In this document: piece after piece, positions 55,142-64,000 of the stretch
Layout of the letters: each line of letters opens with the position of its first letter
How positions within the stretch are numbered: position 1 is the stretch's first letter
The notes under the pieces: model-generated
The model's input: only the letters and a program-made list of their open reading frames with translations
Told to the model about the DNA's origin: nothing
The model's database searches: none
Translations under genes and position numbers: made by a program
Assembly (NCBI GenBank): GCA_011799875.1
Contig: CM022302.1
Span: 182,706,942-182,770,941, forward strand
Reading direction: 5' to 3'
DNA length: 64,000 nucleotides
Source of the DNA: Thinopyrum elongatum
Lineage: Eukaryota > Streptophyta > Magnoliopsida > Poales > Poaceae

Positions 55142-55255
55142 TAGTTCACATCGCCATGTGATTAACACCCATAGTTCACATCGCCATGTGACTAACACCC
55201 AAAGAGTTTACTAGAGTTAATAATCTAGTTCACATCATCTTGTGATTAACACCCA
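55142..55255 (-). repeat. Three 30-bp repeats over the pol C-terminal tail of Copia 3
   Basis: The units at 55142-55171, 55172-55201 and 55226-55255 read tagttcacat...taacaccca on the plus strand. On the minus strand each encodes a short MGV/LGV-type end of Pol followed by a stop codon, so the end of the pol gene has been duplicated twice. Two units are directly adjacent; the third is 24 bp away. Confidence 0.8.
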
Positions 55256-55257
55256 AA

Positions 55258-55492
55258 GAGTATTAAGATGTGATCATGTTTTGCTTGTGAGAGAGGTTTA
55301 GTCAACGGGTCTGCCAGATTTAGATCTATATGTATTTTGCAAATTTCTATGTCTACAATGCTCTGCATGGAGCTACTCTAGCTAATTGCTCCCACGTTCA
55401 ATACGTATCCAGATTGAGACTCAGAGTCATCTGGATTGGTGTCAAAGCTTGCACCGACGTAACCCTTTACGATGAACTCTTTATCACCTTGA
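55258..55492 (-). pseudogene. Copia 3 RNase H fragment with internal deletion
   Basis: On the minus strand the frame starts at the Gypsy F border with GDKEFIVKGYVGASFD, the RNase H entry, runs to GAIS and a TAG at about 55378, then continues in the same frame with DIEICKIHIDLNLADPLTKPL, the pol C-terminus. Compared with Copia 1 and 2, a few hundred bases of RNase H are missing between these parts. The catalytic Asp position of VDAS reads VGAS, so the first Asp is lost as well. Confidence 0.75.
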
Positions 55493-57012
55493 TGACCCAC
55501 AAGTATAGGGGATCTATCGTAGTCCTTTTGATAAGTAAGAGTGTCGAACCCAACGAGGAGCAGAAGGAAATCACAAGCAGTTTTCAGCAAGGTATTCTCT
55601 GCAAGCACAAAAATTATCGATAACAGATAGTTTTGTGATAAGATAATTCATAACGGGTAACAAGTAACAAGTGTAACTAAAGTGCATCAAGGTGGCCCAA
55701 TCCTTTTTGTATCAAAGGACAAGCTTGGACAAACTCTTATATAAAGCAAAGCGCTCCCGAGGACACATGGGAATTATTGTCAAGCTAGTTTTCATCATGC
55801 TCATATGATTCGCGTTCGTTACTTTGCTAATTTGATATGTGGGTGGACCGGTTCTTGGCTGCTGTCCTTACTTGGACAAGCCTCCCACTTATGATTAACC
55901 ACTCTCGCAAGCATCCGCAACTACGAAAGAAGAATTAAGATAAATCTAACCATAGCATGAAACATATGGATCCAAATCAGCCCCTTACGAAGCAACGCAT
56001 AAACTAGGGTTTAAGCTTCTGTCACTCTAGCAACCCATCATCTACTTATTACTTCCCAATGCCTTCCCCTAGGCCCAAATCATGGTGAAGTGTCATGTAG
56101 TCGACATTCACATAACACCACTAGAGGAAAGACAACATACATCTTATCAAAATATCGAACGAATACCAAATTCACATGATTACTTATAACAAGACTTCTC
56201 CCATGTCCTCAGGAACAAACGTAACTACTCACAAAGCATATTCATGTTCATAATCAGAGGAGTAATAAATATCATTAAGGATCTGAACATTTGATCTTCC
56301 ACCGAATAAACCAACTAGCATCAACTACAAGGAGTAATCAACACTACTAGCAACCCACAGGTACCAATCTGAGGTTTTGAGACAAAGATCGGATACAAGA
56401 GATGAACTAGGGTTTGAGAGGAGATGGTGCTGGTGAAGATGTTGATGGACATTGACCCCCTCTAGATGAGAGGATCGTTGGTGATGATGATGGCTTCGAT
56501 TTCCCCCTCCGAGAGGGAAGTTTCCCCGGCAGAATAGCTCTGCTGGAGCCCTAGATTGCTTCTGCCTAGGTTCCGCCTCGAGACGGCGGCGCTTCGTCCC
56601 AAAAACTCCCTTCTGATTTTTTCCAGGTCAAAACCCTCCATATAGCAGAAGATGGGCACCGGAGACCTGGCAGGGGGCCCACAAGCCCTAAGGGCGCGCC
56701 CAGAGGGGTAGGGCGCGCCCCCAGGCTTGTGGCCTCCTGGTGGGTCCCCTCTGGTATTTTCTTCGCCCAATATTTTTTATGTATTCCAAAAATAGTTCTC
56801 CGTAAATTTTCAGGACTTTCGGAGTTGTGCAGAATAGGTCTCTCAGATTTTCTCCTTTCCGGTCCAGAATTCCAGCTGCCGGCATTCTCCCACTTCATGT
56901 AAACCTTGTAAAATAAGAGAGAAAAGGCATAAGTATTGTACCATAATGTGTAATAACAGCCCATAATGCAATAAATATCAATATAAAAGCATGATGCAAA
57001 ATGGACGTATCA
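55493..57012 (-). repeat. Gypsy F 3' LTR
   Basis: The 1,520-bp LTR starts TGATACGTCCATTTTGC at 57012 (minus) and ends GGGTCA at about 55493. It follows the polypurine tract cttgggggagt. Short ORFs in it are not genes. Confidence 0.82.
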
Positions 57013-59395
57013 ACTCCCCCAAGCATAGACCTCGCTTGTCCTCAAGTGGAAGCCGAAGTCGATAATCATGTCCACATGTTTAGAGATAGAGGTGTCGATA
57101 AAATAAAATACGGACATGAAGGCATCATGATCATCTTTAGAACAGCAACATATATTGTCATATAATTTCTTATGCTAAAGTAACAATTCATTCACAAGGT
57201 AAAGTATGGAACAAGAACTTTATTGAAAACTAACAAACTATTATCTCAGTCATTGGAGCAATTGCAATTTATCATAACGTAGGAAAGAGTCAATATAAGA
57301 GCTTTTCAGCAAGTTCACATACTCAACTATCATTTAGTCTTTCATAATTGCTACCACTCACGCGATACTTATGAGATCAAAGTTTCAATCAGACACAGAG
57401 AAAGATAGGGGCATATGGTTTCGCCTCCCAACCTTTTACCTCAAGGGTAATGTCAACAATAATAGTTTATGAATATCTACATCCGAGTGGATATATATAT
57501 ATCTGGATCTCCCCCCAACATATAGTGCTTGCCAAAAAGAAAAAGTGTAAAAAGAATAGGTGATGATCACCATGACTCTTGCATGAAGGTAGAGGGTAAA
57601 TAAAAGATAGGCCCTTCGCAGAGGGAAGCAGAGGTTGTCATGCGCTTTCATGGTTGGATGCACAAAATCTTAATGCGAAAGAACGTCACTTTATATTGCC
57701 GCTTGTGATAAAGAACTTTATTATGCAGTCTGTCACTTTTATTTCTTCCATATCACAAGTTTGTATAAAGCTTATTTTCCTCACACTAATAGATCATACA
57801 TATTTAGAGAGCAATTTTTATTGCTTGCACCGATGACAACTTACTTGAAGGATCTTACTCAATCCATAGGTAGGTATGATGGACTCTCATGGCAAAACTG
57901 GGTTAAGCGATGTTTGGATGCACAAGTAGTATCTCTACTTGGTGCAAAAGATTTGGCTAGCAAGGGTTGAGAAGCAAGCTCAACATGTTGGAGGATCCAT
58001 GACAATATAACTTTTATTCGGATATAAAGAAACATAGCCCATTATGTTGTCTTCCTTGTCCAACATCAACCTTTTAGCATATAATATTTTAATGAGTGCT
58101 CACAATCACAAAAGATGTTCAATATAGTATATTTATATGTGAGACCTCTCTTTCTTTATTACTTCCTATTAATTGCAACAATGACCAAAACTATGTTTGT
58201 CAAGTCCCAACAAATTTCATGCAACATACTTCTTATATGTGAAGTCGTCACTTCCCATAAGATCATTATATAATATTTTTATTTCTTTCATTCTTTATTT
58301 CTTTTTCTCATCATCATAGCAAGAAATCAAAGCCCTCAACTCAAAACTAATCTTTATTATATAACTCACAGACTCGATTACATAGAGGGAACATAAAGCA
58401 AAACTCAAAGCTAGATCATACTAAAAACTTTTACTCTACTTAGATCAAGATGTAACCAAAAGGATCGAACTAAGAAAAATGATAAAGGTAAAGATGTGAT
58501 GATGATACGATACTGGGGCACCTCCCCCAAGCTTGGCACAAGCCAAGGGGAGTGCTCATACCCATATACTCAATTTTCCTTCTTCGGAGGTGGTGATGAT
58601 GGAGTTGATGATATACACGTTGGAGCATATTCGCATTCTTCTAAATTTCCTCCAAAAGATGCTTATTTTCAGGCCACCAAGAACTTTTCCCTGCATCACT
58701 TTCACTTGGACGGGATATATCCCAATTGGAGGGGATATGTGCACGAGGAGTATTTTCCACTCCATAGTTATGAACCAAATTATGAAAGTTGTTCCGATGT
58801 AACCTGTGTAAGGGCCTCCTTGGGGGAAGCCCTTCTCGTATCTCTTGGCCTCCATGGTTGCTTATAGTCCCTATTGCTTGATGGGGATTTGGGATAGTGG
58901 AGATGCCAGCCAGAGTACCTCTCTCCTAAGCCGGAGGCTGAACCTCAAGCGAATCTCCTTCATCCTCCTCCATCGTGCCTTCCTCGGCATCCTCCCTCCT
59001 GTGTTCCATCTGCATCAACCAAGCATCGTCTTCCATGTTGTTGGAGGAGGAAGAAGACATGATGCCTGGCCTTGAAAACTCTGGCAGAAAACAGCTCGAA
59101 ACAAGAACAGGGGATTTTGCCGTGGTACGGTGGTCAAAACCTTCGGGAGATTATATAATGAATTTTTACCGACCAAAAGAGGTGTACTGCAAGAAAACGG
59201 AGTCCGAAGAGCACATGAGGTGGCCACAAGCCAGGGAGGCACGCCCAGGGGGGTAGGGCACGCCCCCAGGGCTTGTCGCCTCCTTGTGTACCTTTTGGAC
59301 TACTTTTTATTTTCCTAATTTTTTAAATATTCCAAAACGGTGTAAAATTGCCATTGGAAAAGTTTTGGAGTCGGTTTACTTACCATACCACATAC
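57013..59395 (-). other. Gypsy F 3' non-coding region
   Basis: This 2.4-kb stretch between pol and the 3' LTR, where some Athila elements carry an env-like gene, shows no env-like frame. A 123-codon plus-strand ORF at 58496-58867 has no recognisable domain and is not annotated. The polypurine tract is at 57014-57024 (minus). Confidence 0.6.
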
Positions 59396-62300
59396 CTATT
59401 CCTTTTCGGAGTCTGAAACGTTCTGGTAGGTCTCCCTTATGTACTCCTCCAGTGTTTTGGTATTAATAATATTGGTCTCAACATTTATGGGAGTACCTGA
59501 GATGTAGTGTTTGATTATTTGCCCATTTACTACCTTCGGGTTGGTGCCTTCGGCGTTGTTGATTTTGATGGCACCGGAATGGTAGACCTCCTCGATAATA
59601 TAAGGACCTTCCCATTTAGAGAGAAGCTTTCCTGCAAAAAATCTTAAACGAGAATTGTATAGCAAGACGTAGTCACCCACATTAAATTCACGCTTTTGTA
59701 TCCTTTTGTCATGCATCTTTTAACTTTTTCTTTAAACAACTTGGCATTCTCATAAGCTTGGGTTCTCCATTCATCAAGTGAGCTAATGTCAAATAACCTC
59801 TTCTCACTGGCAAGTTTGAAGTCATAGTTGAGCTCTTTAATTGCCCAATAAGCTTTGTGTTCTAGTTCAAGAGGTAAGTGACATGCCTTTCCATAAACCA
59901 TTTTATATGAAGACATACCCATAAGATTTTTATAAGCAGTTCTATAAGCCCATAATGCATCATCAAGTTTCTTAGACCAATTCTTTCTAGATCTATTAAC
60001 AGTCTTTTGTAAAATCAACTTTATTTCTCGGTTACTCAATTCTACTTGACCACTAGACTGAGGATGATAAGGAGATGCAATTCTATGGTTGACTTCATAT
60101 TTAGCAAGCAATTTACAGAAAGCACCATGAATAAAGTGTGAACCACCATCAGTCATTAAATATCTAGGGACCCCAAACCTCGGGAAAATAACTTCTTTAA
60201 GCATTTTAATGGAAGTGTTATGATCAGCACTACTAGTTGGAATAGCTTCTACCCACTTAGTAACATAATCAACAGCAACCAAAATATGTGTATACCCATT
60301 AGAGGAAGGAAAAGGTCCCATATAATCAAATCCCCAAACATCAAATGGTTCAATAACAAGTGAATAATTCATAGGCATTTCCTGACGTCTACTAATATTA
60401 CCAATCCTTTGACATTCATCACAAGACAAGACATACTTATGAGCATCTTTGAAGAGAGTAGGCCAATAAAAACCAGATTGTAATACCTTGTGTGCAGTTC
60501 TATCTCCAGCATGGTGTCCTCCATAAGCTTCGGAGTGACACTTGCATAGGATTTGTTCCTGTTCATGCTCAGGTACACAATGTCTAATAACACCATCTAG
60601 TCCTTCTTTATAAAGGTGTGGGTCATCCCAAAAGTAATGTCTTAAATCATAGAAAAACTTTTTCTTTTCCTGGTATGTGAAGCTAGGTGGTATAAATTTA
60701 GCAACAATGTAATTAGCATAATCAACATACCAAGGAGAACTACGAGAAGCATTTATGACAGCTAATTGTTCATCAGGAAAGCTATCATCAATAGGTAGTG
60801 GGTCATCAAGAATATTTTCTAACCTAGACAAGTTGTCTGCTATGGGGTTCTCAGCTCCCTTTCTATCAATAATATGCAAATCAAATTCTTGCAGCAAGGG
60901 AACCCATCTAATAAGTCTAGGTTTAACATCTTTCTTTTCCATAAGGTATTTAATAGCAGCATGATCGGTGTGAACAGTTACTTTGGAATCAACAATATAA
61001 GATCTAAACTTATCACAAGCAAAGACAACTGCTACAAATTCTTTTTCAGTAGTAGCATAATTTCTTTGAGCACTGTCTAATGTTTTACTAGCATAATTGA
61101 TAACATTTAATTTCTTATCAACTCTTTGTCCTAGAACAGCACCTACAGCATAATCACTCGCGCCACACATAATTTCAAAGGGTAGGTTCCAATCAGGTGG
61201 TTGAACAATAGGTGCAGAAAACAAGGCTTTCTTAAGAATCTCAAATGCTTCTACACAATCATCATCAAAAACAAATGGAACATCTTTTTGTAAGAGATTA
61301 GTGAGAGGCCTAGAAATTTTAGAGAAGTCTTTAATAAACCTCCTATAGAAACCAGCATGACCAAGGAAACTTCTTATACCTTTGATATCTTTAGGACACG
61401 ACATCTTTTCAATAGCATCTACTTTAGCTTTATCAACTTCAATACCTCTTTCAGAAATTTTATGCCCCAAGACAATACCTTCATTAACCATAAAGTGGCA
61501 CTTCTCCCAATTCAAGACAAGATTAGTTTCTTCACATCTCTGCAAAACTCGATCAAGGTTGCTTAAGCAATCATCAAAAGAAATTCCGTAAACCTCAACA
61601 ATCTTTTCACAAAAGTCAGAGAATATAGCAGTCATACATCTTTGAAAGGTAGCAGGTGCATTACATAAACCAAAAGGCATATGTCTATAAGCAAAGGTAC
61701 CGAAAGGGCAAGTAAAAGTAGTTTTTTCTTGATCCTCTTACGACATAGGTATTTGATAAAAACCAGGATAACCATCTAGAAATCAAAAGTGTGTATGTTT
61801 AGATAGTCTTTCTAGCATTTGATCAATAAAAGGTAGAGGGTAATGATCTTTCCTAGTAGCTTTGTTTAATCTTCTAAAATCAATTACCATTCTATAACCT
61901 GTGACAATTCTTTGTGGAATCAATTCATTCTTATCATTAGGAACAACAGTAATACCTCCCTTCTTATGGACACAATGAACAAGACTTACCCATCTACTAT
62001 CAACAATAGGATAAATTATACCTGCTTCCAGAAGTTTTAATATTTCATTTCTTACCACTTCTTCTTAGGATTTAATCATCGTTGATGATCAATAACTGGT
62101 TTAGCATCAGGCTCCATATTAATTTTGTGCTGACATAGAGTGGGACTAATGCCCTTAATATCATCAAGAGTATATCCAATAGCGGCACGGTGCTTCTTTA
62201 GAGTTTCAATAATTTCTTTTTCTTCATGCTCTGGAAGGTTAGCACTAATAATAATAGGATATATCTTTTTCTCATCAAGATAAGCATATTTCAAAGTATC

Positions 62301-63131
62301 AGGTAATTGTTTAAGATCGAACACAGGATCACTCTTGGGTGGTAGAGGATCTCCAAGAGTTTCAACAGGCAAATTGTGTTTCAAAACAGGCATCTGTTTA
62401 AAGAAAATCTCATCTAGTTCCCTTCTTTCATTCATAAACATATCATTTTCATGGTCTAGCAAATATTGTTCTAAAGGATCAGTAGGAGGCACAACAATAG
62501 AAAAAAGACCAATAATTTCATCTTTACTAGGTAATTCTTTATCATGGGGTTGTCTACGAAATTTGGAGAAATTAAACTCATGAGACACATCCCCAAAACT
62601 TACAGTAACAATTTCTTTCTCACTGTCTATTTTGGCATTAATGGTGTTCAAGAAAGGTCTACCAAATATAATGGGACAAAAATCATCTTGTGGGGAACCA
62701 AGAACTAGAAAATCAGTACGGTATTTTATTTTCCCACACAAGACTTCAACATCTCTAACAATCCCAATTGGTGATATAGTATCTCTATTAGCAAGCTTAA
62801 TAGTGACATCAATATCTTCTATTTCAGCAGGTGCAATATCATTCATAATTTCTTGATATAAAGTAAAGGGAATAGCACTCACACTAGCACCCAAATCACA
62901 TAAGCCATGATAACAATGATCTCCTATTTTAACAGAAACAACAGGCATGCCAACAACAGGTCTATGTTCATCTTTATCATCGGGTTTGACAATTCTAGCA
63001 GCTTCATCACAGAAGTAGATTACATGCCCATCAATATTATCGACCAAGAGATATTTAACCATAGCAATACTAGGTTCAACTTTAATTTGTTCAGGGGGTG
63101 TAGGTGTTCTAGTATAACTCTTACGAACCAC
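59396..63131 (-). pseudogene. Gypsy F protease-RT-RNase H-integrase, multiply broken
   Basis: The protease carries CDLGASVSAIPF (about 62905-62865). A TGA at 62076-62078 and a short deletion just downstream (about 62060) shift the frame; further stops lie at 61783-61785 and 61738-61740. In RT, the segment ending CEKIVEV runs straight into YGISFDD, so the FMDD catalytic box normal for this lineage is absent (about 61589). In RNase H the first catalytic Asp is Gly (MCGASD, about 61170). The integrase has its zinc domain ([11 protein letters not shown]...CDECQR), a D,D,E core ([26 protein letters not shown]) and, after a 1-nt loss near 59713, a GPY-type C-terminus (KWEGPYIIEE) ending at 59396. 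Confidence 0.88.
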
Positions 63132-63248
63132 AACTGAAGCTTTAGCATGCTCCTTTATTCTAACAGGGAAAGGTGGTTTCTCAATATAAGCAGTAGGAAC
63201 AATAGGATCAACATTATAAGTAATAGTTTTCTCTTCAGCTTTAATAAG

Positions 63249-64000
63249 TTATACTATTTTCACTTCAATGGGAGGATGATATTTAAACCACTTCTCCTTA
63301 GGGAGATCAACATGAGAAGCAAACGATTCACAGAAAGAAGCTACTATCTCAGAGTCAAGTCCATATTTAGTGCTAAATTCACGAAAAGCATCGGTATCCA
63401 TAAAAGATTTAACACAATCAAACTTGAGGTTTATACCTGACTCCTTACCTTCGTCGAGTTCCCAATCTTCAGAGTTGCATTTAATTCTTTCCAATAAATC
63501 CCATTTGAATTCAATAGTCTTCTTCATAAAAGAACCGGTACAAGAAGTATCGAGCATGGATTGATCATTACGAGAAAGTCGAGCATAAAAATTCTGAATA
63601 ATAATTTCTCTTGAGAGCTCATGATTGGGGCATGAATATAACATTGACTTAAGCCTCCCCCAAGCTTGAGCGATACTTTCTCCTTCATGAGGCCAAAAAT
63701 TATAAATATAATTCCGATCACGATGAACTAGATGCATAGGATAAAACTTCTGATGAAATTCCAATTTCAATCGGTTGTAGTTCCAAGTCCCAATATCATC
63801 GCATAGCCTATACCATGTCAATGCCTTCTCCTTCAAAGATAAAGGGAAGACCTTCTTCTTGACTTCATCCTCGGGCAAACCTGCAAGCTTAAATAATCCA
63901 CAGACTTCATCCACATAGATTAGATGCATATCAGGATGTAATGTTCCATCTCCTGTATAAGGATTAGCTAGCAGTTTCTCTATCATACCCGAAGGAATTT
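63249..64000 (-). pseudogene. Gypsy F gag, 3' part
   Basis: The retrotransposon Gag domain on the minus strand (EVCGLFKLAGLPEDEV; LTWYRLCDD; FWPHEGESIAQAWGR) would form the particle shell. The 5' end is beyond the window. The frame stops at TAA 63249-63251 and is still in phase with the protease frame that follows, so this may be a premature stop within a fused gag-pro frame. Confidence 0.82.

Larger units (their letters stand above)
53384..55492 (-). mobile_element. Copia 3: Angela-related element, 3' part
   Basis: On the minus strand this holds the end of pol, the polypurine tract and one complete 3' LTR. The rest lies beyond Gypsy F, which interrupts it at about 55492, and so outside the window. 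It is inserted in the 67-bp minisatellite; the five bases at 53379-53383 (agata) would be its target duplication, but the other side cannot be checked. Confidence 0.8.
55493..64000 (-). mobile_element. Gypsy F: Athila-type LTR retrotransposon (Sabrina/WHAM-like), incomplete
   Basis: On the minus strand the order is gag (cut by the window edge), protease, RT, RNase H, integrase, a 2.4-kb 3' region, a polypurine tract and a 3' LTR. The gag and pol wording and the CDLGAS protease motif are typical of Athila-lineage elements of Triticeae. It lies in the RNase H of Copia 3. The presumed target bases at 55488-55492 are cttga; the partner is outside the window. Several lesions make it defective. Confidence 0.85.

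Noticed and set aside
58496..58867. 123-codon plus-strand ORF in the 3' region of Gypsy F, considered as another antisense gene
   Set aside because: No recognisable domain, no second copy for comparison and no clear TATA box. Left out, though the antisense position is the same as in Gypsy A and B.

Overview
The window looks like intergenic DNA from a Triticeae grass (wheat, barley, rye or a close wild relative). It is filled end to end with nested transposable elements of types typical of that tribe: BARE1/WIS/Angela-group Copia elements, GC-rich Tat-lineage Gypsy elements, Athila-lineage Gypsy elements, a CACTA-like transposon and a Harbinger transposase. I see no ordinary host gene, rRNA, tRNA or CRISPR array. 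Family names are given from recognition only; no database was searched.

Layout, outermost element first. (1) A broken PIF/Harbinger transposase occupies the left edge to 909 and resumes at 25242-25566. It is split by a 24.3-kb block, Gypsy A (910-25236, plus strand, target duplication gttcg). The 5' LTR of Gypsy A is itself split by Copia 1 (1558-10342, duplication cctcc). A related Gypsy B lies inverted inside Gypsy A (14009-22258, minus strand). Gypsy A keeps gag and protease but has lost nearly all of pol. Gypsy B keeps a decayed pol but has lost most of gag. Both carry, antisense to their own gag-pol, a B3-like ORF with its own TATA box and an upstream RY motif. (2) From 25773 comes a 3'-truncated Athila-type LTR. 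It is broken by Gypsy C (from 27294, plus), which has gag, protease and a multi-exon antisense coiled-coil gene but no RT. Gypsy C is in turn split by Copia 2 (29419-38206, duplication ggatg). (3) 43850-46167 is an unclassified repeat rich in a short imperfect palindrome. (4) 46168-53383 looks like the left part of a CACTA-like element. It contains a solo LTR (46302-47942), a 1,615-bp tandem triplication, a multi-exon B3-domain gene on the minus strand and a 67-bp minisatellite. (5) Copia 3 (minus) starts at 53384 and is split at about 55492 by Athila-type Gypsy F (minus), which runs off the right edge.

The order of events can be read from the nesting. Copia 1 (LTRs about 1.8% apart, one stop in gag-pol) is younger than Copia 2 (about 4% apart, three stops). 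Every gag-pol seen is broken, so none of the elements with visible coding could move by itself. The antisense B3-like ORF of Gypsy B is open over 268 codons although the pol beside it carries at least nine lesions.

The most interesting points are the antisense AT-hook plus B3-like gene and its conserved promoter block, a third B3 gene inside the CACTA-like element, and the triplication, whose middle copy is a mosaic of the outer two.
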